Of a stretch of DNA of 64,000 bases, positions 1 through 11,357 are shown piece after piece. Made by a program: the position numbers and the translations under genes. Under the pieces are notes generated by a model. The model made no database searches. It was not told where the DNA came from and saw only the letters and a program-made list of their open reading frames with translations. Source of the stretch: Darksidea phi (taxonomy: Eukaryota; Ascomycota; Dothideomycetes; Pleosporales; Lentitheciaceae). Each line of letters starts with the position of its first letter. The stretch's first letter is position 1. The stretch spans positions 1 through 64,000 of the forward strand of contig JASJFT010000189.1 of the NCBI GenBank assembly GCA_030770425.1, written 5' to 3'.

Positions 1-150
1 CCCCCCCCCCCCCCCCCCCTGGGTGGGCCCCGGGGGGGGGGGGCCACCACACTATAATAACCCCCACCACAAACCCCCCATATTTTTTTTAACCCCCCCC
101 CAAAACCCCCCCCCCCCCCCCCCCCCCCCTCCCCCTCGCGCCCTCGCTTC
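1..150. other. Homopolymer-rich sequence end (assembly debris)
   Basis: Runs of C, G, T and A make up almost all of these bases. There is no telomeric TTAGGG repeat. This looks like low-quality consensus at a contig end rather than biology. Confidence 0.8.
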
Positions 151-1120
151 ACATACTTTCTATGCATTCTACAGCCTTTCTATCACATTCGCTTTTCTAT
201 AGTACTGATTCATGCACTCGCATTCGTAATCGTATCGCGGCGGCCCGTCCACTCGCCACGGTCACGCCCATGTGGGCTTTTCCGGTCGAGTTGCCGCGCA
301 GGATGGAAACGAAGGCTGGGTTGGGGCAAGTTGCCGTGTTGCGCGTGGCGTGTGGATGTGTTTTGTACAGGTATCTGGGTGCTTAGCGTGTTGCAATCCA
401 ACATGAGGCGGCGAGATGCATCAAAGCTGTCTGACTCGAGGGGCCGCGGAATGCGGAGTAGAGGGCATGGGTAAGCGAGGCAGGGACAAGGTACATGAGT
501 CTTGACTCGGGGGATCTTGAACGTGCAGAAAAAGAAAGTTTGAGCGACATGATCCGCCAGCTATACAATCTGTAAGCGAGGGGGCCAGGCGAGAACATGC
601 GTGCAAAGAGGAAAAGATCGGGGTATTGACTCGTACTGATACAAAGTGAAGACTTGTAATTTGCTTGTTCAGAAACTCGCAAGCAATACAAACAATCTTT
701 CTCTTCAATACAGCAATAGCTGATCGTCATCTCATGATGCCGTCGCCCTATCAATGAAATCCAACCCCCGAGCTGGAAGCACAAAACCAAAGCCATCCAA
801 GACATGTCAATCTACCACACCAAAAACGCATACAGGATATAGTACTCCCCATCCCATTCAGATATCGTATGCGACGTCAACTGCGCTTGCTTGCATCGCT
901 TGGTCCACGAAGCAGCGAAAAGAATACACAAGAAACAAGGAAAAGAAACCACGGTCTGTGGGTAAGAACCACTCGCTCGTCAAAGTCGTGCAGTTTCGTC
1001 GGCCACCCAGCCGAGTTACTTGTCGTTCGTTAATGCATTAGAGACCGTCCGCATCGTTCATCGTTCGATCAATGTGCCTTCAGTCTCGTCGGCCCATCGT
1101 ACGGAAGCGCGAGGCTCCAC
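151..1120. other. Gene-free stretch, downstream of the NTF2-like gene
   Basis: No open frame here resembles a protein, and no splice-consistent exon chain was found. The right part is expected to carry the 3' UTR of the minus-strand gene that ends at 1121. Confidence 0.5.
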
Positions 1121-2941
1121 CTAGAAGTCCCAGTCGAATCCGGTATCCTTGCGTCCACCCATGCCGTTGCCCGCCGTCTTGATGCCTGTGCTCTTGACGC
1201 CGGCGTTCTCTTTCTTCTCGGGGGACTCATCGTAAATACCCCAGCTGCTCTCCGTGCCCTTTCGTCCACCCATTCCGTTGCCAGCTATGTTGATGCCGCG
1301 AGGCTTCGGAGACGGCTCGTGGCCCCAGTTGGCGTCCAGGGTCTTCAGAACCTTCTGTTGGTTCCCAGTGAGCTTGGAACCGTTCGTACCGTTGTTAGCG
1401 GGACTGTTGTCGGTCATCTCCCAGTGGGCGCCAAAGTCTTGCTTGCGGTTGTCGTTCTTAATATGAGTTGAGATCTCGTTGACAGAACGTTTAACGTCAC
1501 CCTTAGAGGCATCGTTTTCCTCATCGTCAGCATAATGGAGTACGTGGTCCTGGTACAGCCCCATCCCCTTGTTCCCAAGGCGTCCCTTGGAAGACGCCTT
1601 TTTGTGCTGGGCGTCAGAAGTGCCGTCGTCGGCGAACTCAAAGTGTGGGTCGGCGTCCGGACGGGCCCTGTGAACCACGGGTCGGCGAACGGGAGAGCCC
1701 TCATCCTGTTGCGCACATGGTTAGCGACTTCACATACCTCTCAAACAAGCGTAAGAACAACCTCAAGAAGCTCAGGTTTATAGAAAGGACCAACCTCGTC
1801 ATCACTCCACCCGAAATGTCGCACGTTTTGCCCCAGGACCTTGGTCTTGACCTTCTCGGGCGTGACAAAGTCATCAAAGTCCCAGTGTGCTGCATGCTGG
1901 GACTTGGTCGAATGATGGGACGATTCCCGAGCTTTTGGCGTAGCCTCATCTTCATCTCCGAAGGCGAAGTGCTGGTACTTCTTGGCGTTCGTCTTGACAC
2001 TGCTCATAGGAGTCGCCGCGACTCTGTCCTCCTCGGTCTCCTCGAATAAGCGGTTGGCCTTGAAATTCTTTCCTGCGCCCGCCTTTGCCGCAACGCCACG
2101 CTTCTGCGGAGACGAGGACGTGTTCGCCGGCGATGGAGAGGCCGCGTCCTCTCCTACAAAGAGCTCAGAGAGATCGCGTGGGGGCGGCTTCGCAGATTGC
2201 ATGCGCGGCGCTATCGGACGCGATTCGGGCGCATCCTCTAGGTTGACATCGCGGGGTTGGAAGAGATTCAAGGTCGCATGCGGATCATTCATCGCATTGT
2301 TGGTGGACCTCCGTGAGGAGGTAATCGAGCGCTCTGCAATGGAGACCTCATCTGGCCCTCGGGTTGCGGTCGAAGGGCGAGATGTGGGGTCAGAATCGGG
2401 TCGCGCAAGTGTCCGAAAGCTGCTGGAGATGAGGCGGGTTTGGTCTTTGCCGTCGCGGATAGGCCAGTTGCGAGCGCGCGCGCCAATGACTTCGACCTGC
2501 TTGAGGAGCGCGCCTTGGTCCCAGTACATGCGGATCTGGACGATTTTCTGCTCGTCGTCGAAGTGCACCATATGGACCTAGAATGTCGTATTAGCCGAAT
2601 GATAGAAGGTGCATATTCCTCCAGCATACCATTGGAAAGCTCACTATCCTATCCGCTACAAAGTTGTCATCGAGACCAGGGAGGTACGCGCCGCCGCCAT
2701 TGACAAATTCAATGGTAGTCTCCACATCCACGCTCAGCCCATTGGCGCTCTCGATAGCAGTCAGCACCTTCTGATCCTTCTTCTTCAGCAGCTTTTCCTG
2801 CACGTTGAAGTGCTTTATTATAGCTGGGGCGTCGTAGATGCTCGTGAGAGTTGTAATGTAGTGCAGCGACGCGTTCTCAAAGGCGAGCGCGCTGGACGAC
2901 GGGTGGGCAAGGAACGCCTTGTACTTGGCGACGAGCGACAT
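1121..2941 (-). CDS. NTF2-like domain protein with repeated aromatic-acidic motifs
   Basis: Three exons (2941-2630, 2577-1795, 1705-1121) give 559 residues; the introns are 52 nt (GTATGC..TAG) and 89 nt (GTTGGT..CAG), both phase 0. Residues 1 to about 140 form an NTF2-like fold, ending with the typical last strands VHFDDEQKIVQIRMYWDQG (108-126). The rest is predicted disordered and carries H-[FW]-x-[FW]-x-D motifs at residues 307 (HFAFGD), 335 (HWDFDD), 358 (HFGWSD) and 386 (HFEFAD), with a degenerate HWEMTD at 459. Two copies of GNGMGGRK (about 507 and 545) follow, each leading to an aromatic-acidic end (SSWGIYDE; GFDWDF at the C-terminus). The family is known as conserved in filamentous fungi without a set function; binding of a partner through the motifs is my inference. 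The start is the first ATG in frame with the NTF2 fold. Confidence 0.82.
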
Positions 2942-3887
2942 GGCGGGCGCACAATATACAGTATAAGAGCGTCGTAAACGGAGTGTAGTCGTATTGTTGT
3001 TTTGCGAATGGATACGGTAGCGGGAGGGGCTTACGGCGTAGTGGATACGATGGTGTTGGTGGGATGAAGGGCGGGGATGCGTGGAGTAAACAAACAGCCG
3101 TGGCGGTGGGTGCTTGGGGTGAGGAAGGAAGAAGCGGAAGAGATGAGAGGAGAGTGGAACGCGCGTGGTCCAGGAGTAAACAAAGCACTTGGGCAAATTG
3201 GCCAGCCGCAAGACGGCACACTGCCCTGATGTTGATGCAGGGGGCAATCTCACCCGACTAATAGGTTGCAGCTGTCGCCGCTGTCAGGCCCGACTAGCCC
3301 GCGCCACAACCATTATCGATACGGCACGCCACGATACGGAGATTATGCGGAGAGATCGCGGAAAAGTTTAACCACCGGCATCGAAATAATTACATTTCAC
3401 GCTCTACACTGACACCGAGCATCTTCTGCCAGAACCATCACAACACGGATTCTGTTACAAACACAGACCAACCGTTCCGCCCACGTATCAAATCCAACAG
3501 CCGAATTTTGGCGTGTTTCAGATCGCTCGTATTGATTGATGAGGCTGGTGCTTTCACCTGCACCTCGACATTGGACAACACAGCGTCACAGAGTGCTCTT
3601 TCGGACGGGAACCGAGAACGGTATTATAGAATCGAATTTCATAATGTTCACGCTAGAGCTTCCATGCACTCTTATTGCACATAGAAGGCTGACCACTGAG
3701 AATCAACAACGCAAGGAAACAACAGCTTGTAAAGCCGATGAGATCAACAAGGTACAGCGGAAGGGTTGTGCGAATCGAATGCTAGGAAACTCGCTCAATT
3801 GCGTAAAAAATCGTAGCTAACATGAGATTGGCGCCAAAGGACGTGAAGTTACTGATCTGAGAACCTTTGAAATACACCACTAAAGAC
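2942..3887. other. Intergenic, promoter side of NTF2-like gene and 3' side of MFS gene
   Basis: No coding frame is supported. The part near 2942-3250 is the upstream region of the NTF2-like gene; open frames that extend past its ATG have no conserved content. Confidence 0.5.
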
Positions 3888-5605
3888 TCAGATATCATAC
3901 CCACTTTTCTCTGCATCCGCGTCGAAACATGTTTCCCAGCAAAGCACTTCACTAGGGAAATCACTCTCAACGCTCGGCCTCTCGCGTACAAAGTACGCAA
4001 GAGCGGCACCTACGCCACCGAAGAGTGCGAGGCAGGTCCAGAGAGCAAAGTTGGTAGTAGCAACGCTGACTTCACTGGAGAGGAAGAAACTCGCTCCGCT
4101 TACGGCAACAGCGAGAGCTTTGAACAAGTTGGCAACCTGCATCATGCCGACCACGGTTCCGGCAGAGAAGGCATCAGGCGTGGTGTTGAGCACAAGGAGT
4201 GCGACGAGGATTGAGGCGCTGCCGGTGAGGATGTGTTTGATGAGGAGGCCTGCAGCTGAAGTAACCGCCACAAAGCTGGTTGAGCATGCGGCCGCGATGG
4301 CGAGGAGAGGTGTGAGCATGTAAATGGCGGGAAATAAGAGGGACGTTGATCGGTACAGCTTTAAAAGGCCGAACTTTTGTACAGTGAGCGGGATGACGTG
4401 TTGCAGAATGAGGCCGGCGATGCCCTTGACGACCAACACGGTAAGTCCAAGCCAGGAGCATGGGATGCCTAGGCCGCCGTGCTGCGAGCTGCTGTGGCCG
4501 AGGTGGGGAAGGAGGACATCGAAGGTTGAGGCGTGAAGGGAGAGGAGCGAGAAGGAAGCTAGAAGGACTAGGAGGGACGGGGCTTGCATGAATTGGTTGA
4601 TGGTGATAGGCTCTGGGCGGACATAGTCAACGATGGTGATGGTGGGGTCGTCCATATCGTCGACGGAGAGAAACGCAGCTTTTTCGCAGTCTAGGTCCAT
4701 GGCATCGGTTTGTTTGTTTGATTCCATTGGGAGGGTCTGTAAATGTCAGAAACCAAAGTCAATGATTGTCTTGCTGTTCACTTACCTCCTCAAGCATAGC
4801 CGAAGCGGCGACAGCAATCGAGAGGACAAGACTGCCACAAGCAAGCTGTGACCCCAGCATAGGATATTTTCCCCAGACGGCACCAGACGCATGCAAGCTC
4901 TGGGACACCATGCCCTGCATAATCGGTCCAATTGATCCAAAGAGAGCAACAAGAGGCAGGCGCGCAACACTCGTTGCCCTTTCTTCCGTGCTTTGACTCA
5001 GATCGCCCAGCATAGTTAGAGTGGTGACCACCACGGTTGAACTCGCGAGACCAGCAAAGTACCGGAATATTGTGCAGCTAGCTAGGTCTGTGGCAAACCC
5101 CATGCTCAAGCAGCAGATGAACATACTCCACAGACCCATGAGCGTGACACGGCGCCTTCCCATCCTATCCGCCAAATATCCCCAGAAGATTCCTGTCGTT
5201 CCTCCGAACGCATACGCGCAATCTAGTATGCTCCGGAGGTAGCTCGTAGAAAGATTTCCGCAGTAATCATTATCGGAAATCAGCATCTGAAGCTGTGGCT
5301 GGAGACTCGAGGCCATGACTCTACACCAATACCTGCATTAGCTTGGCTGGACTCTGACAGTATCCGAGGCATGGAGAGGAAAGGGTATGCGACGTGACTT
5401 ACGCTTCTGCAAGGAAGATGACATAGATGAGAGTCATCTGCCTGTGGCGCCTCTTGCTTGTAGCTTTAGAAGCGATTTCGAGTTCATCCTCGCCGTCTTG
5501 TATCTGCACCTCCATCTCGTCCTCATCTTGCATCTGCAGCTTGTCGTACTTCGCCAGATCCTTCACCGGAATTAACGACCTGGTTCTTCTGTGAAACCCC
5601 AACAT
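3888..5605 (-). CDS. Major facilitator superfamily transporter
   Basis: Three exons (5605-5403, 5320-4786, 4736-3888) encode 528 residues; introns are 82 nt (GTAAGT..TAG) and 49 nt (GTAAGT..CAG). An N-terminal cytosolic acidic stretch precedes the first membrane helix. The loop after helix 2 carries the MFS signature GYLADRMGRRR (115-125). A central hydrophilic loop (about residues 245-285, at the start of exon 3) separates two six-helix halves, and the protein ends in a short soluble tail. Substrate cannot be read from sequence; related fungal proteins are annotated as drug or metabolite antiporters. The start at 5605 (MLGFHRRTRS) was preferred because the frame upstream lacks another plausible ATG near a conserved N-terminus. 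Confidence 0.85.
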
Positions 5606-6366
5606 ATTTTCCAAAGCCTCCAACAAATAACACACAAAGATAAAAGATGCGCACGGTACGCTTCGACCTGAGAGAGATAGCTCGCGATGAGCTCCTGGAC
5701 ACGGATCACGACCGGCGCGACCCCAGGTTTTGTTTGGAAGGACTGTGGTGGTCTTGTTGGACCAACTTGAGATTGAGGGAGCGACGAGAAAGTCCAAAGG
5801 AAGCACAGGCTCCGCCTCGAGAAGAGGTTGAAGAGAGAGGAATCGGAGAGCCAACATCGTGAGGGGTTAGGAACGGGGCCTTGAAACGCCCGTGCGGTGC
5901 CGTAATTGGTTGCAGCTCAGATTAGCCGTTTGGAGCTCGAGGGCGCTAATGCCAGGGGTTGGACCGCACTTGCGAGAAGCCAAGCGTCTCTTTAGTGGTG
6001 TCCGACACACTGAGAGAAGACAAGGGCGCATCGTGTAACTCTTAGGGTCACGCATCGTTGTCGAGGACGGAAGCGAGTGAAAGAGGGTTTTTATAGAGTA
6101 TTACTGAGACAAACCTGGGGATCTTCCCTTTGCATGGCGACAGGGCGGTCATACAGCAGGTAAGGTGAAAACACTACTTTTGTGCCTACAACGCCGAAGT
6201 CATTGTAGAATAAAGATGCTGCCGTGCCAACAACCATCTTGAGCTAGACATAGACCCCACTAGATGGTCTTACGACATCCGCTCATATGCGAACCGTTAC
6301 TTACCAATCCAGATCATAGGGAAAGATACGTGAGACCTCGGACATCACACGTTATCGTCGATAACT
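5606..6366. other. Intergenic between MFS transporter and nucleolin genes
   Basis: Contains the upstream region of the MFS gene and the 3' flank of the nucleolin gene. No coding or RNA feature was recognised. Confidence 0.5.
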
Positions 6367-7961
6367 CTAAAAAGTCACCTTGGAGCCCTTGAAGTCTCCG
6401 AAGCCGCCGCGGTTAGTGGATCCGCCACGGCCTCCACGACCTCCGCGATCACCAAAGCCACCACGGCCACCCCCGCGGCCTCCGCCCCGACCACCGAAAC
6501 CACCACGGCCTCCGCGACCTCCGCGATCACCAAAGCCGCCACGACCTCCGCGACCACCGCCGCCACCACCGTTGTTATCACGGGCAGCGGCAAAGTCGAT
6601 GCGGATATTTCGACCGTCAACATCGGTGCCGTTCAATGCTTCAAGGGCGGACTTGGCCTCGTCAACAGAGTTGAAGTCAACGTAACCAAAGCCCTTGGGG
6701 TTGCCGGTCTCCCGATCAGTGGGAAGAGAGACGCGCGAAATTTCGCCGTGCGCGCTGAAGATCTCGTGGATAGACTCATTGGTCGAGTCGAACGACAAAT
6801 TACCAATGAACAATGTGTTGCTAGGGGCACTTCGCTTGTCGCCATAGCGCTGCGCGCGATCATTCTGCTTGGCTCCCGCATTCTGGTTGTTGTTCTGACG
6901 AGGAGTGCTGAAGTCGACGTTCAAGGCACGGCCATCAAGTTCGTGCTGGTGCATCTGCTCCTTGGCCTTGGCCGCGGACTCGGATGAGGCGAACTCAACA
7001 TAGCCGAATCTGTGGTGGTTAGCATCGGCTCTAACGAAGTCATGGGATGTGGGAACTCACCCCTTAGCACGACCAGTCTCGCGGTCTGTGATGATGCGGC
7101 AGCCGGTGATTTCACCGAAAGACTCGAACTCGCGGGCGAGCCAGTCCTCATCAATGTTCCAGCTGAGGTTACCGACGAAGAGGTTCTTGACACCCTCATC
7201 ACCAGCCTCAGTTTTTGATTTCTTCGTGGCCGGTTCAGCGTCAGTCTGAGCCTTGCGCTTCTTGGAGGGGGCCTCTTCCTCCTCACTCTCACTAGCTGAG
7301 GAGCCAGAGTCATCAGAATCAGAATCCGAACCGGAGGTAGAGTCTTCGTCAGAGGAAACCTGCATATGTTAGTGTCAGCGCAAGCATATCGACTGATTGT
7401 AACACTTACCTCAGCCTTTGCAGCCTTGGCGACAGGCTTCTCTTCCTCGTCCTCAGACTCGCTCTCACTGCTATCGGAGTCGGAGTCGGAATCGGAGTCC
7501 TCCTTGGCGGCGGCCTTGGGAGCACCGTTAGCCTTTGCGCCATTGACCTTCGGAGGAGCAGCCTCCTCCTCGCTCTCGCTCTCGCTCTCGCTCTCACTGT
7601 CCTCACTGCTATCCGAGTCGGAACTGGAGTCGGCGGCGGCGACGGCTGGCTTAGCAGTTCCGTTGGCTTTGGCCGGAGCCTTGGCTTCAACTTCGCTATC
7701 GCTTGCGGAGCTGTCGCTCTCGCTCTCACTCTCGCTAGACTCGGACTCAGAGTCCGACTCTGGCTCGGGAGTAGGCTCCTTCTTCGACTTCTTGGACTTC
7801 TTCACCTCTTTGGCAACAGACTTGGCAATCTCCTTGCTTTTTGCCTTGGGAGTCTGAGCGGGCTTGGTGACGCGACCTTCCTTGACGGCAGGGGCGGGCT
7901 TCTTGGAGTCCTTCTTAGAGATCTTGGGGGCATTGCCCTTGGATGACTTGGTCTTTGACAT
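6367..7961 (-). CDS. Nucleolin-like protein (Nsr1/Gar2), two RRMs and RGG tail
   Basis: Three exons (7961-7410, 7359-7061, 7009-6367) encode 497 residues, with introns of 50 and 51 nt. The N-terminal ~235 residues are lysine-rich and then Ser/Asp/Glu-rich, with several SDSDSDSSESESE-type acidic blocks that are likely casein-kinase-2 targets. RRM1 has RNP2 LFVGNL (244-249) and RNP1 KGFGYVEF (about 283-290); RRM2 has LFIGNL (350-355) and KGFGYVDF (389-396). The tail from about 427 is RGG-rich, a substrate for arginine methylation. Known role of the family: nucleolar, pre-rRNA processing and 40S assembly. Intron 2 (phase 2) falls inside RNP1. It is divergent to ALG6 across a 753-bp region with many AGCCC motifs. 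Confidence 0.95.
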
Positions 7962-8714
7962 GATAGGCGGGATGATATGGATTCTAGAAGGCATCAGTGT
8001 GTTACGCGGAAGCGTCATTGACGACGAAGGAAATTGACAAAGGAAAGAGGTTGGACGTTAGAGTCCCGTCGCGCGCACAAATATCAGCGATATTTTCATG
8101 TGCGAAAAGCCCACTTCTTGGTTGTCTCAAAATGCGAAAAGCCCACAGGTATCTCTCGGTACCGCACAAAGCGGAAGTCCCTCAAGCCCACGAAAAGCCC
8201 ACAAGAGCCCACAGAAGAATGGCTTCAAGGCGCTGTGTTCCCACAAATGCCGAGAAGACAAGATAAAAACCCTCAGTAGCGAAAAGCCCTCTGATGAATC
8301 TTGTCGCGCTCTGACGAGCGGCGGACGTGCCCCTCTGAATGTGTGTGTTAAGGAAAAGCTGCCTCGATGCCCACTGACTTGATATATTCTGGTACGTTGA
8401 AGAGCGCAGTACTCTTGTTTAGCCCTCAGTAGCCCACAATAGCCCTCAAAGCCCGCAAATGAGTCTCGAAAAGGTGCTGTTCGAGGAAGAAGGCGCCGGT
8501 GTCGAAAAGAGAAAGTGGCGGGTGTGGTGGAAGAAACTGCGAGACGGCGGAAGGGAAAAAGTCCTTTTAGAAATTTCAGCGGGGCATGGCCCAAGCTCCA
8601 AAGGCGGTGAGGCTCGGCAGGCGAGACGCTAGCGCTTGAGTGGTGAACGTCGCCCAACGGACAGGTGAGCCATCGTTCGAAGTCCAGGAACGCCTTTAGG
8701 TTGTTGCGATACTA
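7962..8714. other. Divergent intergenic region, nucleolin / ALG6
   Basis: This region lies between the two start codons and should hold both promoters. It contains the AGCCC motif array listed separately. No coding frame here is credible; the open frames are a by-product of the repeated motifs. Confidence 0.7.
8102..8456. promoter_or_regulatory. Array of AGCCC[AT]C motifs in divergent promoter
   Basis: About ten AGCCC cores occur in 355 bp. Three are in the longer context GCGAAAAGCCC[AT]C (8102, 8134, 8279), three lie within 8185-8212, and four are spaced almost exactly every 10 bp at 8421-8456 (AGCCCTC, AGCCCAC, AGCCCTC, AGCCCGC). The density and 10-bp phasing suggest a transcription-factor platform; the factor is unknown to me. 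Confidence 0.5.
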
Positions 8715-10519
8715 ATGTCTTCGACTGCTCACAAGCCTCGGCGGCGGAGGAAGATTGAAGAGGGCTCGCTCGCTCATGTGACGCATGGAACTCTGGACCT
8801 CGACGCCAGCAATGCCCGAAAGCCTGCATTTCCGCTCGTTGCGTTTCTATGGCCTGCGAAAGGCACCGTATCGCAATGGGCCACGATCCCGTTGATCTTG
8901 ATGACCGTTGGCCTCTTCCGGTGGACGACTGGATTATGGGGATACTCTGGATTCCAGTCGCCGCCGATGCATGGAGACTTTGAGGCCCAGCGACACTGGA
9001 TGGAAATCACGAAGCATCTCCCCGTCTCAATGTGGTATTTCTATGATTTGGGATGGTGGGGTCTGGACTATCCTCCTTTGACTGCCTATCACAGTTGGCT
9101 ATTGGGGATAATGTAAGTGCTGCCATGAATATTGTAGAACAATTGCTGATCTGGTACAGTGGTTCTGCCATCAACCCAGCTTGGTTCACCCTCCTCGAGT
9201 CCCGCGCTCTCGATGATCCCTCACTCAAGATATACATGCGAGCCACCGTGTTCATTTCCGAATATCTGATATACATTCCCGCTATCATCATCTTCCTCCG
9301 CCGATATTCTCGAGCCGAGAAGGTCAATGTCTGGGAAGCATCGATTGCGTTGGTTGCCATCCTGATGCAGCCTGCTACGATGCTCATTGACCACGGACAC
9401 TTTCAGTACAACACAGTCATGCTCGGACTTGCCGTTGCAACCATGTCCAGCATTCTCGCGGGCCGCCACTTGTGGGGCTGTGTGTTCTTCGTAGGAGCGC
9501 TTGGATTCAAGCAGATGGCGCTCTTCTATGCTCCAGCCATTTTTGCCTACCTTCTTGGGATATGTGTCTTCCCCAAGCTCAATATCACTCGATTTGTGCT
9601 CATCGCTATCGTCACCCTGGCATCGTTTGCCTTACTTTTTCTCCCTTTTATTTTGGGCATCGCATATGACCAATACAGAAACGTTCCAATGAAGGGACTT
9701 CCTCTTCCACCGCTACTTGCGTCTGTGCCGATTAAGCTGAACGACGATGCTTGGTACTATCCGACTATTCTTCAACTAGCTCAATCGATTCACAGAATCT
9801 TTCCCTTCGCTCGTGGATTGTTCGAAGACAAAGTCGCCAACATATGGTGCGCTATCCATACGGTCCACAAGCTCCACCGATACCCGTCCGCCCTTCTTCA
9901 GCGGGCAGCTCTTGCGGCGACCTCTATGACGATTGCGCCGCCATGTCTCATCATCTTTCTGAAGCCTAGAAAGGAGCTCATACCCCTTGCGCTGGCAGCA
10001 ACGTCTTGGGGATTTTTCCTCTGCTCCTATCAAGTTCACGAAAAGAACGTTTTGCTCCCGCTTCTACCAATGACGGTTCTACTCAGTGGACAAAAAGGCC
10101 TGCTTCCGTCTATCCGTGCGTGGGTCGGGCTCGCAAACATGCTCGGTGTATGGACCATGTTCCCTCTACTGAAGAGAGACAACCTCAGAGTACCGTACTT
10201 TGTTCTGTCACTGCTCTGGGCGTACCTTCTTGGGCTCCCCCCGGTCTCTTTCTCCGCCTACAGCGAAGGAACGACGGGCGGACTCAACCTACTGACAAAG
10301 ATTATCCACCTTAACATCTACCTCGCCATGGCTGTGTGGCACGTCGTAGAAGCCTTCTTTTCTCCACCGACCGCTAAACCAGACCTTTGGGTGGTTGCGA
10401 ATGCTGGAATCGGGTGTGGCGGGTTCGTAGTCTGCTATGTCTGGTGTTTATGGACCCTGTTATGGAAGAGTGAGCTTCTTGGAAAGGCCAACGTGAGCGC
10501 AAAGAGTAAGACGCAGTAA
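8715..10519 (+). CDS. ALG6: Dolichyl-P-Glc:Man9GlcNAc2-PP-dolichol alpha-1,3-glucosyltransferase
   Basis: Two exons (8715-9112, 9160-10519) encode 585 residues; the single 47-nt intron is GTAAGT..CAG, phase 2. It is a multi-pass ER membrane protein of the ALG6/ALG8 family, which adds the first glucose to the lipid-linked N-glycan precursor. Family marks are the luminal-loop motif HGDFEAQRHW (86-95), WGLDYPPLTAYHSW (115-128), the DHGHFQYN motif (210-217) and later YQVHEKNVLLPLLP. These fit ALG6 better than ALG8. Length is close to fungal ALG6 proteins (about 500-600). The N-terminal ~45 residues are basic and soluble. The ATG at 8715 is the first in frame. Confidence 0.95.
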
Positions 10520-10740
10520 ACTCGTATGGGAGAGTTTCGGTTTTTATGGCATAGCTTTTCTCACGATACCCATTATGTAGAGATCTTTGGGAGTAGATTA
10601 AGATTTCATTCGTACAAGTATGATATACACATCACTCGGGTTCCAATGTTCTCCTGCAATGCTTGGCGCCATGTTCGATGCTTTGTACTGTACATATACA
10701 CCCCTCGTGTAGTTCATATCGTACAATTGGCTTCGCCTTT

Positions 10741-11082
10741 TCATATCTTGAAGCCATAGCCAGCCATGCAGACTTTATATTTTGTTACGAGGTCGGCGCA
10801 TTCTTCTTGGGCATTGTCCGAGTTCGAGAAGAGCATGCATTCGTCGCGCTTCGCCTTTTCGTCTGTGCAAACGCAGCACGGCTGTGAATCCAGTGTCAGT
10901 GCATGATTTTCTAGCGACGTGGAGAACCATACTTTTGGCTTTGCCGGCGCGCCGGTAGAGGTCTTCAGATCCGCGCCCATGTTGGCAGCTGTTGGAGGGG
11001 CCGGAGCCGGTGCTACTGTCCATCAATCAGCTGCACGCGTGGCATAAACTTCGCGCAACGTACTTGACTGTCCTGAACCCAT
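10741..11082 (-). CDS. COX17: Copper chaperone Cox17
   Basis: Three exons (11082-11064, 11015-10933, 10881-10741) encode 80 residues. The first coding exon is only 19 nt. Intron 2 (10932-10882, GTATGG..CAG with CACTGACAC branch site) is 51 nt without an in-frame stop, so it reads through as a false 17-residue insert. Splicing restores the diagnostic KPKPCCVC (32-39). Twin Cx9C pairs C39/C49 and C62/C72 and the copper-binding C36-C37 are present, followed by CMAGYGF. Known function: delivers Cu(I) in the mitochondrial intermembrane space to Sco1 and Cox11 for cytochrome oxidase. Divergent to the RanGAP gene with 275 bp between starts. Confidence 0.93.
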
Positions 11083-11184
11083 TGTAGCTGTGTGAGGTTA
11101 TGTGTTGGAGCTCGTCCTCTGCTTAGCAATGCGGAATCAACTTTCGCAGGTCATTATCATCGGTCTTGGCACTTCCGCTCGCCG

Positions 11185-11189
11185 ATTGG
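11185..11189 (-). promoter_or_regulatory. CCAAT box between COX17 and RanGAP
   Basis: The plus strand reads CGATTGGTC, that is CCAAT on the minus strand, 103 bp upstream of the COX17 start. CCAAT is bound by the HAP/CBC complex, which commonly drives respiratory genes. Function is inferred from position. Confidence 0.4.
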
Positions 11190-11357
11190 TCCGCCACCAT
11201 TGTCCACGCGCAAATAAACCCCACCAGCACATCAAAACAACCCAATTCTTGCCCCTCCCATACGCACCCCACACCCAGCTCTCCGCTTTCCTCTTGCTTT
11301 GTGTGGGGCTCGAATATCATTATCTTTTATCTGCAGAAAATCTTTGTTATTGGAACA

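Noticed and set aside
1..150. Possible telomere end
   Set aside because: No TTAGGG or other short telomeric repeat; only homopolymer runs.
8034..8382. Several overlapping open frames in the nucleolin/ALG6 spacer
   Set aside because: They arise from repetition of the AGCCC motif in different frames and have no conserved content.
9472..9692. Extra frames inside ALG6 and similar overlaps within other genes
   Set aside because: They lie in other frames of well-supported coding sequences.
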